Part shown: positions 1-6,697 of the stretch, one piece after another
Layout of the letters: each line of letters starts with the position of its first letter
Numbering within the stretch: the stretch's first letter is position 1
Assembly (NCBI RefSeq): GCF_042434095.1
Contig: NZ_JBHLUE010000004.1
Location: 496,001-560,000, forward strand
From: KBS50 sp042434095
GTDB taxonomy: Bacteria > Actinomycetota > Actinomycetes > Mycobacteriales > Micromonosporaceae
Length of the DNA stretch: 64,000 bases
Reading direction: 5' to 3'
Translations under genes and position numbers: made by a program
Notes under the pieces: generated by a model
The model's database searches: none
What the model was told of the DNA's origin: nothing
Seen by the model: the letters and a program-made list of their open reading frames with translations, nothing else

Positions 1-437
1 CGCCCGCCGATCGACACCTGCCGCTCGGCCATCGCCTCCAGCAGGGCCGACTGCACCTTGGCGGGCGCCCGGTTGATCTCGTCGGCGAGCACCAGGTTGG
101 CCATCACCGGGCCGAGTTCCACGTCGAAGCTCTCCGCGGAGGCGCGGTAGATCCGGGTGCCGACGATGTCGGAGGGGACCAGGTCCGGGGTGAACTGGAT
201 CCGCGAGAAGGTGCCGCCGACGGCCGTGGCGAGGCTCTGCGCCGCGAGCGTCTTGGCCACCCCGGGCACGCCCTCGAGCAGGCAGTGGCCGTCGGCCAGC
301 AGCGCCGTGAGCAGCCGTTCGACGAGCCGGTCCTGGCCGACGATGACCCGCTTGACCTCGAACAGCGTCTGCTCCAGGTCGGCGGCGATCGACGCGTTTC
401 CCGGCGGGCTGGGCAGGCTGGCCAAGCTGTCCGACAT
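1..437 (-). CDS. MoxR-family AAA+ ATPase, N-terminal part (cut by window edge)
   Basis: The first ~145 residues of a MoxR-type AAA+ ATPase are visible; the rest lies beyond base 1. After a short N-terminal tail the protein has a Walker A motif (GVPGVAKT, near residue 50) and a Walker B motif with the MoxR-typical sequence LVLADEINRAPAK (near residue 115), followed by the conserved LLEAMAERQVS segment. Family knowledge: MoxR ATPases act as chaperones that insert cofactors or assemble complexes, usually next to DUF58 and von Willebrand A genes. Those partners would be downstream, outside the window. The start is the ATG at 437 (MSDSLASLPS). The gene is divergent from the one starting at 650. 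Family assignment is secure; the specific client is unknown. Confidence 0.9.
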   Translation of the reverse strand, partial: MSDSLASLPSPPGNASIAADLEQTLFEVKRVIVGQDRLVERLLTALLADGHCLLEGVPGVAKTLAAQSLATAVGGTFSRIQFTPDLVPSDIVGTRIYRASAESFDVELGPVMANLVLADEINRAPAKVQSALLEAMAERQVSIGG

Positions 438-511
438 GTCCGTCACGGTGCAAGCTTCCCCCGGGCCCAGAGATCAAACCCGAGAAACGCTCACATTGCC
501 GCCGCCCGGCG

Positions 512-563
512 AAGGAAGGGCCCCCTCTTATCGCTTCCGGTATAGGAAGGGCCCCCTGTTAAC
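512..563 (+). repeat. Dispersed GGGCCC palindromic element, copy 1
   Basis: A ~52-bp element made of two GGAAGGGCCCC-type palindromic halves separated by a TATCGCTTCCGGTATA spacer, ending in GTTAAC. This is the most divergent of the six copies seen in the window. It lies between divergently transcribed genes (starts at 437 and 650), so here it cannot act as an ordinary 3' terminator for either neighbour. Confidence 0.85.
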
Positions 564-649
564 CGGAGGCGAGCGCGACACCCCCCAGTGTGGCGTGCGG
601 CGCCGATCGCGGTGACGACGTTCGCCGAGCCGGGCACTACCGTCGACGC

Positions 650-1645
650 GTGGTCGACACGGGGACGAACCGGCGGTTCCGATGGTCAGCGGCACGCAGC
701 GGACTCTGCTGGGCGATCGCCGCCGGCTGCGCCGGATGGGCGTTGGTACGCCTGCTGGACGTGGATCGCGGACCGCTCGTGCAGCTGCTGGCCTTCACCC
801 CGTACGCCACGGTCGGCGCCCTGAGCGGCGCGGCGCTGCTGCTCGTGCTCCGGCGCTGGCGGGCCGCCGCGCTGGCCGGCGCCGCCGCGGTGGCGCTGGT
901 GGTCCTGGTGCTGCCCCGCGGCCTGACCGACACCCAGCCGGCCGCCACCACCGGCCGGACCGTCCGGCTGCTCACCGCCAACCTGTGGCTCGGCGGGGCC
1001 GATCCGGCCGCGCTGGTCGGGCTGGTCCGCGACAACCGGGTGGACGTGCTCACCGTGCAGGAGTTCACCCCCGCGGTCGCGGCGGCGCTGGACCGGTCGG
1101 GCCTGGCCGAACTGCTGCCCTACCGAGAGCTCAACCCCGAGGTCGGCAGCACCGGCTCCGGGCTCTACGCGCGCTTCCCGCTGACCGCCGGTGGCGTCCG
1201 GCGCAACGGCGGCGGCTTCGGCTTCAGCCAGGCGTACGGGACCATCGAGGTGCCCGGCGGGCCGCCGGTGACCGTCGAGTCGGCGCATCCGGCCGCGCCG
1301 TACGCGCTCTCCCAGGTCGACGACTGGCGGGCCGACCTGGCGGCCGAGCCCGCCGCCACGCCCGACGGGGCGCTGCGGGTCCTGGCCGGCGACTTCAACT
1401 CCACCCTCGACCATGCCCCGCTGCGGGCGCTCATCGCCACCGGTTACGCCGACGCGGCCGACCGGGCCGGTGCGGGCTGGCGGGGCACCTGGGGACCCTA
1501 CGACGGGGATCCCATCCCACCGGTCACCATCGACCACGTGCTGGTGGACCGGCGGATCGCGGTACGGGCCGTCGCGGTGCGCCCGCTCGCCGGCAGCGAC
1601 CACCGCGCCGTGCTGGCCGACCTGGCTCTGCCCGCGGCCCCCTGA
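650..1645 (+). CDS. Membrane-anchored endonuclease/exonuclease/phosphatase family protein
   Basis: A 331-residue protein. Hydrophobic segments fill roughly residues 15-90, enough for about three transmembrane helices, followed by a C-terminal EEP domain facing outward. EEP signature elements are present: LLTANLWLGG at the domain start, VLTVQEFTP (metal-binding Glu), LAGDFNSTLDH (DxN motif) and the terminal GSDHRAVLADL (catalytic Asp-His). Family knowledge: such proteins hydrolyse phosphodiesters or phospholipids; the substrate here cannot be read from sequence. The start chosen is GTG at 650, because the hexamer TACCGT sits six bases upstream with no ribosome binding site, the pattern of a leaderless actinobacterial gene. 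A strong hairpin follows the stop codon. Confidence 0.85.
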   Translation: MVDTGTNRRFRWSAARSGLCWAIAAGCAGWALVRLLDVDRGPLVQLLAFTPYATVGALSGAALLLVLRRWRAAALAGAAAVALVVLVLPRGLTDTQPAATTGRTVRLLTANLWLGGADPAALVGLVRDNRVDVLTVQEFTPAVAAALDRSGLAELLPYRELNPEVGSTGSGLYARFPLTAGGVRRNGGGFGFSQAYGTIEVPGGPPVTVESAHPAAPYALSQVDDWRADLAAEPAATPDGALRVLAGDFNSTLDHAPLRALIATGYADAADRAGAGWRGTWGPYDGDPIPPVTIDHVLVDRRIAVRAVAVRPLAGSDHRAVLADLALPAAP

Positions 1646-1653
1646 CCGGAATC

Positions 1654-1703
1654 GATCCAGGGCACACGGTCATTGCTCACGCAACGGCCCTGTGCCCTGG
1701 ATC
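1654..1703. terminator. Bidirectional hairpin terminator between convergent genes
   Basis: A perfect 13-bp inverted repeat (GATCCAGGGCACA with its complement, 24-base loop) starts nine bases after the stop of the upstream gene and ends 22 bases before the stop of the opposing gene. There is no T-tract, as is common in high-GC actinobacteria. Confidence 0.7.
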
Positions 1704-1724
1704 AGTGGGAAGGTGCGGCAGGCC

Positions 1725-2267
1725 TCAGCTGTGTACGGCGAGGTGGAAGGCCCGGTCGACCAGGGCGCCGTTCTGGTCGTAGACCGCGATGAACACTCCG
1801 TTCGGGATGCCCGTCCGGCCCACCGTGACCGCGGTGCCGGGCGGCGGGATGAACTCCGACCCGGTGAAGCCGGTAGTGGCCACGTACGCCGCGCGGCGCA
1901 CGTTGTGGTTGAAGATGACCTCGTAGAGGCCGGTGCTGAAGCGCTGCGCCGAGACGGCGTGGAAGCCCCGGACGAGGCTGCCGTTGGACTCGACCACGGC
2001 CCACTCGGTCCGGGCGCTGGTCGGCGGGAGGAGCTCGTCCGCCGCGGCCGGCGCGAGCGCCGCCTTGGCCGCGACCGCCTCCGCCTTGCTGACCGGCGGC
2101 TGGACGAAGGCCCCTGCGCCGAGCTTGGCCCCGCCGCCGGGCTGGGCGACGCGGGCGGGTCCGGAGTTGCCATTGGGTGCCGCCGCGGCGACACCGCCGC
2201 CGAGCAGGGCGACGGCGAGCGCGCCGACCGCCACCATGGTCGCCTTACGACGGAAGATTCTGGCCAT
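1725..2267 (-). CDS. Small secreted protein of unknown function
   Basis: A 180-residue protein I do not recognise. It starts MARIFRRK, then a hydrophobic stretch and VAAAAPNGNS, a typical Sec signal peptide with probable cleavage around residue 26-27. An alanine-rich linker (about 45-75) leads to a compact C-terminal domain with a beta-rich pattern (EWAVVESNGSLVRGF, YEVIFNHNVRRAAY, VFIAVYDQNGALVD). The last motifs resemble repeats seen in actinobacterial secreted proteins of unknown role. No enzyme motif is evident. The ATG at 2267 is chosen because the signal peptide begins there; the reading frame stays open upstream but has atypical composition. A 350-base non-coding leader precedes the gene. 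Confidence 0.75.
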   Translation of the reverse strand: MARIFRRKATMVAVGALAVALLGGGVAAAAPNGNSGPARVAQPGGGAKLGAGAFVQPPVSKAEAVAAKAALAPAAADELLPPTSARTEWAVVESNGSLVRGFHAVSAQRFSTGLYEVIFNHNVRRAAYVATTGFTGSEFIPPPGTAVTVGRTGIPNGVFIAVYDQNGALVDRAFHLAVHS

Positions 2268-2620
2268 GAGGATCTCTTTTCTGCCCAAGCGAGTAGGGGA
2301 ATTGCCTCGGGCGAGGCGGTCGCGACTAAGCGGGCACCATCCCCTTTCCTGAGCCGCCGCACACGATTTCCCGGCCCGTTGGCGCGCACCACCATTCCGT
2401 CGGCCGACTCGTTGCGGAGCCGGCCGACGGGGATCGGCGGACGTGGAGAAACACGTTGCGCACCCGCCCGGAGCAGGCAATTCGAGGCCGAAAAGCCGTG
2501 CCGCAACCAGGTCGGAACGTAGCACCGAAAACGGATTACGGTCAATAACGGCGCGCTGCCAGAAAGCCCTTTCGGGTTATCCGGCGCGATGCGAGAAACG
2601 AATAGGAATTGTATTGTCGT
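2268..2620. other. Non-coding stretch, probable structured 5' leader
   Basis: No convincing gene. It is noticeably richer in A/T than its surroundings, especially near 2520-2620. Next to the start at 2267 it contains a nested stem: GGGGA (2296-2300) pairs with TCCCC (2340-2344) around an inner GCCTC/GAGGC hairpin (2304-2317). Further up, CGGCCGAC pairs with GTCGGCCG (near 2400-2430). It matches no riboswitch class that I recognise. Confidence 0.4.
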
Positions 2621-4210
2621 TCACGTCGCGGCACCGACCCGGGAAAGCCCGTACGTCAGCGCGTCCACCAGCGCGTGCCAGCTGGCCTCCACCACGTTCG
2701 GATGCACGCCGACCGTCGTCCAGTCCCGCCCGTCCGCCCCGGCGGTCTCGACCAGCACCCGGGTCACCGCGTCGGTGCCGTGGCTGCCCTCCAGGATCCG
2801 CACCTTGTAGTCGGCCAACTCGAAGCCGCGCAGCCCGGGGTAGTGCCGCACCAGGGCGGTGCGCAGCGCCTCGTCGAGGGCGTTCACCGGGCCGTTCCCC
2901 TCCGCGGTGGCGATCACCCGCTCACCCCGTACCCGGATCTTCACGGTGGCCTCGGAGACCACCGCGGCGTCCTCGCGGTGCTCGACCAGCACCCGGTACG
3001 ACTCCAGGGTGAACGGCCGCGGCACGGCCTGGTCGGCCAGCTCGTCCCGGACGAGCAGCTCGAACGACGCGTCGGCCGCCTCGAACGACCAGCCGCCGGC
3101 CTCCAGCTCCTTGACCCGCCGGGTGACCCGGCCCAGCGTCTCGGGCCGGTCGGCCAGGTCGAGGCCGAGCTGCCGGGACTTGAGCTCGATGCTCGCCCGG
3201 CCGGCCATCTCGGTCACCAGGATCCGCATGTCGTTGCCCACCACGGGCGGGTCGACGTGGTTGTACAGCAACGGGTCCACCTTGATGGCGCTGGCGTGCA
3301 GGCCCGCCTTGTGCGCGAACGCGGCCGCGCCCACGTACGGCTGGTGGGTGTCCGGCGCGATGTTGGCGATCTCGGCCACGGCGTGCGCCACGTGCACCAT
3401 CCGGGCGAGGCCTCCCTCCGGGAGCACCCGCAGGCCGAGCTTGAGTTCGAGGTTGGCGACCACGGTGAACAGGTCGGCGTTGCCCGGGCGCTCGCCGTAC
3501 CCGTTTGCGGTGCCCTGCACGTGCCGGACGCCGGCCTCCACCGCGGCGATGGTGTTGGCCACCGCGCAGCCCGTGTCGTTCTGGGCGTGCATGCCCAGCC
3601 GCTCGGCCGGAACGCCGAGCCGCCCGGTCAGGTCGCCGATGGCCGCGGCCACCCAGGACGGCAGCATGCCTCCGTTGGTGTCGCAGAGCACCACGCGCTC
3701 GGCGCCGGCGCCGAGCGCGGCCTCCACCACGGCGGCCGTGTACGCCGGGTCGGAGCGGAAACCGTCGAAGAAGTGCTCGCAGTCCAGAAACACCCGCCGG
3801 CCCTCCGCCACCAGGTGGGCCACGGTGTCGGCCACCATGGCCAGGTTCTCCGCCCCGGTGGTCCGCAGGGCCCGCTCGACGTGCCGCAGGTCGGACTTGG
3901 CCACCAGGCACACGGCCGGGGTACCGGCGTCGCGCAGGGCCGCCACCTGCGGGTCGTCGGCCGCCGCCAGGCCGGCCCGGCGGGTGGCCCCGAACGCCAC
4001 CAGCAGAGCGTGCCGCAGGTCGAGTTCGCCCTGTGCCCGGCGGAAGAACTCGGTGTCCTTGGGCACCGCCCCCGGCCAGCCGCCCTCGATGAACCCGACG
4101 CCGAGGTCGTCGAGCAGCCGGGCCACGGCCAGCTTGTCGACCACCGAGTAGCTGATCCCCTCGCGCTGTGCCCCGTCGCGCAGCGTGGTGTCGAAGACCT
4201 GGAATGTCAT
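2621..4210 (-). CDS. cimA: (R)-citramalate synthase
   Basis: A 529-residue alpha-isopropylmalate synthase-like enzyme that condenses acetyl-CoA with pyruvate to give (R)-citramalate, the first step of the threonine-independent route to 2-oxobutyrate and isoleucine. The N-terminal TIM barrel shows VFDTTLRDGAQREG (metal- and substrate-binding), GTANGYGERPGNADL and the HKAGLHASAI metal motif. A C-terminal LeuA-type allosteric domain (about 400-520, including DYKVRILEG) is expected to bind isoleucine as feedback inhibitor. The length and the phrase GWPGAVPKDTEFF fit the CimA group rather than LeuA. The ATG at 4210 follows a GGAGGG ribosome binding site. Expression is probably controlled by the attenuator immediately upstream. 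Confidence 0.93.
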   Translation of the reverse strand: MTFQVFDTTLRDGAQREGISYSVVDKLAVARLLDDLGVGFIEGGWPGAVPKDTEFFRRAQGELDLRHALLVAFGATRRAGLAAADDPQVAALRDAGTPAVCLVAKSDLRHVERALRTTGAENLAMVADTVAHLVAEGRRVFLDCEHFFDGFRSDPAYTAAVVEAALGAGAERVVLCDTNGGMLPSWVAAAIGDLTGRLGVPAERLGMHAQNDTGCAVANTIAAVEAGVRHVQGTANGYGERPGNADLFTVVANLELKLGLRVLPEGGLARMVHVAHAVAEIANIAPDTHQPYVGAAAFAHKAGLHASAIKVDPLLYNHVDPPVVGNDMRILVTEMAGRASIELKSRQLGLDLADRPETLGRVTRRVKELEAGGWSFEAADASFELLVRDELADQAVPRPFTLESYRVLVEHREDAAVVSEATVKIRVRGERVIATAEGNGPVNALDEALRTALVRHYPGLRGFELADYKVRILEGSHGTDAVTRVLVETAGADGRDWTTVGVHPNVVEASWHALVDALTYGLSRVGAAT

Positions 4211-4231
4211 GGGAATCCCTCCGGAGCAAAC

Positions 4232-4289
4232 AAAAAGACCCCCCGCTGGTCGCGGGAGGTCTGCGCGCTCGGCCGAGGTGCCGGGCGCG
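4232..4289 (-). promoter_or_regulatory. Transcription attenuator upstream of cimA
   Basis: On the minus strand the leader peptide stop codon is followed by a possible GCGCGC/GCGCGC antiterminator stem. A 10-bp terminator stem comes next (GACCTCCCGC with GCGGGGGGTC, loop GACCA, 4237-4261) and ends in five T residues (4236-4232), just before the cimA ribosome binding site. This layout is that of amino-acid-responsive ribosome-mediated attenuation. Confidence 0.7.
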
Positions 4290-4340
4290 CTAGGTGGTAA
4301 TCGTCCAGACGACGGGTGTCACGAGCGGTGACTCTGCCAT
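4290..4340 (-). CDS. Putative cimA leader peptide (16 aa)
   Basis: A short reading frame reads MAESPLVTPVVWTITT and stops 29 bases before the terminator stem (4237-4261). Just before the stop it carries two adjacent Val codons and a Thr-Ile-Thr-Thr run, residues linked to the isoleucine/valine pathway. A ribosome stalling there could favour the antiterminator. The ribosome binding site is weak. An internal GTG (VTPVVWTITT) could be the real start. Confidence 0.5.
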   Translation of the reverse strand: MAESPLVTPVVWTITT

Positions 4341-4393
4341 CCTGGCCGCCTGTCGGGAAGGAAAATCCACATCACGGGACGTCCGACCCCCCG

Positions 4394-4419
4394 GTGTACG
4401 CCGACGGCGCCCCGGGTAC
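4394..4419 (+). promoter_or_regulatory. SigB-type stress promoter before the first PRC-barrel gene
   Basis: GTGT (4394-4397), a 16-base spacer and GGGTAC (4414-4419) match the Streptomyces SigB-family consensus GNNT-N14-16-GGGTAC/T. The same arrangement with identical box sequences and spacing precedes the second PRC-barrel gene. Confidence 0.55.
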
Positions 4420-4501
4420 GTCCCCCCGGGTCATCAATACCTCGACCCCCGGGCGGGCGCCGACGCCCGGTGGTCGCCAGGTCGGACCCCAAGGAGAGCA
4501 G

Positions 4502-4957
4502 ATGGACACCCCCGAACCTCGTACTCCCCCGCCGCTGGCCGAGCCCGGGCTGCACGGCGGCCCCGCGCCGTTCCGCGCCTGGAGCTACCGGGACGATGTC
4601 CGCCCGACGGACTCCGACCTCGTCGGCTACCGGGTGGAGGCCGCCGACGGACACATCGGCAAGGTCGACCGGGCCAACCACGACGTTGATGACAACTTCC
4701 TCGTGGTCGACACCGGACCCTGGATCTTCGGCAAGAAGGTCCTGCTGCCGGCCGGCGTGATCGAGCGGGTGGACCACGAGGAGCGGACGGTCCACGTCGA
4801 CCGGAGCAAGGACGAGATCAAGGGCGCTCCGGAGTACGACGAGAACACCCACGCCGACCCCGCCTACCGGGACGAGCTGGGCGGGTACTACGGCGACCGG
4901 CACACCGCGCCGGGCACCCGGGACGCCTCGCCCGATTCGCCGACCGGGCGGCTCTGA
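4502..4957 (+). CDS. PRC-barrel domain protein A
   Basis: A 151-residue soluble, acidic protein with one PRC-barrel-like domain. Its signature LVGYRVEAADGHIGKVDR (about residues 40-57) leads into FLVVDTGPWIFGKKVLLPAG and a charged helix VDRSKDEIKGAPEYDE. The C-terminus has the YRDELGGYYGD segment typical of small actinobacterial PRC proteins. Family knowledge: PRC barrels mediate protein or RNA contacts; in these small proteins the role is unknown, and they are often stress-induced. It is a close paralogue of the next gene. AAGGAG lies five bases before the ATG, and a SigB-like promoter lies 83 bases upstream. Confidence 0.85.
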   Translation: MDTPEPRTPPPLAEPGLHGGPAPFRAWSYRDDVRPTDSDLVGYRVEAADGHIGKVDRANHDVDDNFLVVDTGPWIFGKKVLLPAGVIERVDHEERTVHVDRSKDEIKGAPEYDENTHADPAYRDELGGYYGDRHTAPGTRDASPDSPTGRL

Positions 4958-4967
4958 GCCGTTCCAC

Positions 4968-5005
4968 GACGCCCGCGGGCGGGGATTCCCCTGCTCGCGG
5001 GCGTC
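4968..5005 (+). terminator. Hairpin after PRC gene A
   Basis: GACGCCCGC (4968-4976) pairs perfectly with GCGGGCGTC (4997-5005), eleven bases after the stop codon. There is no T-tract. Confidence 0.55.
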
Positions 5006-5019
5006 TCGGCCGGTGGCAG

Positions 5020-5045
5020 GTGTGCCGGAGCGGCGCACCGGGTAC
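5020..5045 (+). promoter_or_regulatory. SigB-type stress promoter before the second PRC-barrel gene
   Basis: GTGT (5020-5023), 16 bases, then GGGTAC (5040-5045): identical boxes and spacing to the promoter at 4394. Just downstream, TTGCC-ATAC-GGCAA forms a small palindrome that could be an operator. Confidence 0.55.
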
Positions 5046-5086
5046 ATCCGTTGCCATACGGCAATCACCGTCTCAAGGAGGCCGCC

Positions 5087-5635
5087 ATGGACAGGTACGA
5101 CGCGCAGGGTGCGGACACCCCGCAGCGCGGGGCCGAGAGCATCACCGACCCCTCGCTGAGCGGAAGCCCCACCACCTTCGACGCCTGGCGCTACCGCGAC
5201 GAGACGTCGGTGACCGGCGCGAACCTGGTCGGCTACAAGGTCGAGGCGTCCGACGGCGGCATCGGCAAGGTGGACAGCGCCAGCCAGGACGTCGACACGA
5301 GCTTCCTCGTGGTGGACACCGGCATGTGGATCTTCGGCAAGAAGGTCATGCTCCCCGCCGGCCTGGTCGACCGGGTCGACCACGACGAGCAGAAGGTCTA
5401 CGTCGACCGGAGCAAGGACCAGATCAAGGCCGCGCCCGAGTACGACGAGACCACCCACACCGACCCGGCGTACCGGGACGAGCTGGGCGGGTACTACGGC
5501 GACACGTACACCGCGTCCGGCACCGCCATGCCGCCCGGCGGCGCGCTGATGCCGGGCGCCGGCGCGTCCCCGGCCGGGACCGTGCCGCCGAACGTGGCCG
5601 CCCCGCTGGGCAACGAGGACACCGGACGGCTCTGA
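5087..5635 (+). CDS. PRC-barrel domain protein B
   Basis: A 182-residue paralogue of the preceding protein. The same blocks appear in the same order: LVGYKVEASDGGIGKVDS, FLVVDTGMWIFGKKVMLPAG, VDRSKDQIKAAPEYDETTHT, YRDELGGYYGD. It differs by a longer low-complexity Gly/Pro/Ala tail ending in GNEDTGRL, where the first copy ends in SPTGRL. The strong AAGGAG and the ATG at 5087 give MDRYDAQ; an upstream in-frame extension lacks a ribosome binding site. The tandem arrangement with matched promoters suggests a gene duplication that kept its regulation. The function is inferred only as stress-related. Confidence 0.85.
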   Translation: MDRYDAQGADTPQRGAESITDPSLSGSPTTFDAWRYRDETSVTGANLVGYKVEASDGGIGKVDSASQDVDTSFLVVDTGMWIFGKKVMLPAGLVDRVDHDEQKVYVDRSKDQIKAAPEYDETTHTDPAYRDELGGYYGDTYTASGTAMPPGGALMPGAGASPAGTVPPNVAAPLGNEDTGRL

Positions 5636-5651
5636 GCCCCGATCACGACAC

Positions 5652-5680
5652 GCGGCCGGCCGGACTCCCCGGCCGGCCGC
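5652..5680 (+). terminator. Hairpin after PRC gene B
   Basis: A perfect 12-bp stem, GCGGCCGGCCGG with its complement, around a five-base loop, 17 bases after the stop codon. Confidence 0.6.
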
Positions 5681-5730
5681 GCCGCGTCTGCCGGTCCCGG
5701 CGGCGGGCCGACCGGGCCGGGCCGGCGGCC

Positions 5731-5818
5731 GGCGGGCGATGGGCCGGCGGGCGATGGGCCGGCGAGGGATGGGCCGGCGGGGGATGGGCCGGCGGGGGGT
5801 GCCGGCGAGGGATGGGCC
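5731..5818. repeat. 15-bp tandem repeat array
   Basis: About six imperfect copies of GGCGGGCGATGGGCC; the fifth is two bases short. They lie directly upstream of the phosphatase promoter at 5836. The array is almost pure G on the plus strand apart from single C, A and T positions. Confidence 0.8.
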
Positions 5819-5847
5819 GGCGGGCCGGCGGCGGTTACCGTGGCCGG

Positions 5848-6585
5848 GTGACCACCGATCCCGGGTACGCCGAGCTGACGTTCACCGAATGCTTCAACTT
5901 CCGCGACGTTGGCGGGCACCGCGGCCTGGCCGGACGGCCGGTGCGCCGCGGCCGGCTGTACCGCTCCGACTCGCTGCACCGGATCGAGGCCGACCGGGAG
6001 ACCTTCCTCGGGCTCGGCATCCGCACGGTGGTCGACCTGCGCCGGTCGGCGGAGGTGGACCGGGACGGCCGGGTGCCGGCGTACGACGGGCTGGTCTACC
6101 GGCACATCGAGCTGAAGCACCGGGCCTGGGAGGAGATCCCGTACGACGGGCGGACCGAGCTGTCCGACTACCTCGCCACGCGGTACCTCGACATGGCCGA
6201 GACCGGCGCGGCCAGCATCGCCACCGCGCTCGGCGTGCTGGCCGACGCCGGCAACGCGCCCGTGGTGGTGCACTGCGTGGCCGGCAAGGACCGCACCGGG
6301 ATGATCTGCGCGCTCACCCTCGCGTTGCTCGGCGTGGCCGACACCGACATCGCCGCCGACTACGCGCGCAGCACGACCGGCTCGGAGCGGTACACCGCCT
6401 GGGTACGGGCGCAGCTGCCCGAGACGGAGACGCCGCCCCTGTCATACTTCGCGTCGCCGGCGGCGGCCATGACGGGCTTCCTGTCCGGGCTGCGCGACCG
6501 GCACGGCGACATCGAGGCGTACGCCAGGAGCGCCGGCGTCTCCGCCGACCAACTCGCCGCGCTGCGCGCCCACCTGCTGACCTGA
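5848..6585 (+). CDS. Tyrosine-protein phosphatase (DSP/PtpA-like, IphP family)
   Basis: A 245-residue cytoplasmic phosphatase. The active-site P-loop is VVHCVAGKDRTGM (about residues 140-152), the CX5R motif HCxxGKDRTG of the IphP/PTP-like group. The N-terminal FNFRDVGGHRGLAGRPVRRG and LYRSDSLHRI blocks, and the helix VDLRRSAEVDRDGR, are also typical. Family knowledge: these enzymes dephosphorylate phosphotyrosine and sometimes phosphoinositides. The physiological substrate is unknown. The start is GTG at 5848, six bases after TACCGT with no ribosome binding site (leaderless pattern). It converges on ilvE across a long palindrome. Confidence 0.88.
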   Translation: MTTDPGYAELTFTECFNFRDVGGHRGLAGRPVRRGRLYRSDSLHRIEADRETFLGLGIRTVVDLRRSAEVDRDGRVPAYDGLVYRHIELKHRAWEEIPYDGRTELSDYLATRYLDMAETGAASIATALGVLADAGNAPVVVHCVAGKDRTGMICALTLALLGVADTDIAADYARSTTGSERYTAWVRAQLPETETPPLSYFASPAAAMTGFLSGLRDRHGDIEAYARSAGVSADQLAALRAHLLT

Positions 6586-6613
6586 CCTCCCGTGGCGCCG
6601 CGCGCCGTCCCCG

Positions 6614-6682
6614 CGATCTTGCACTTTTGGCCCCGACAAAAGGTGCGAATGGCGCAATAAGGGGGCCCAAAGCGCAAGATCG
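6614..6682. terminator. Long palindromic terminator between convergent genes
   Basis: CGATCTTGCACTTTTGGCCCC (6614-6634) is matched, with two mismatches, by the complement of 6662-6682. The arms are 21 bp and the loop 27 bases. It is bidirectional and sits between the phosphatase and ilvE stop codons. Confidence 0.65.
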
Positions 6683-6697
6683 GCGAGTGGGGGCGCG

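Noticed and set aside
2443..3012. Plus-strand frame entering cimA from the leader region
   Set aside because: Pro/Arg/Ser-rich shadow of cimA with no supporting features.
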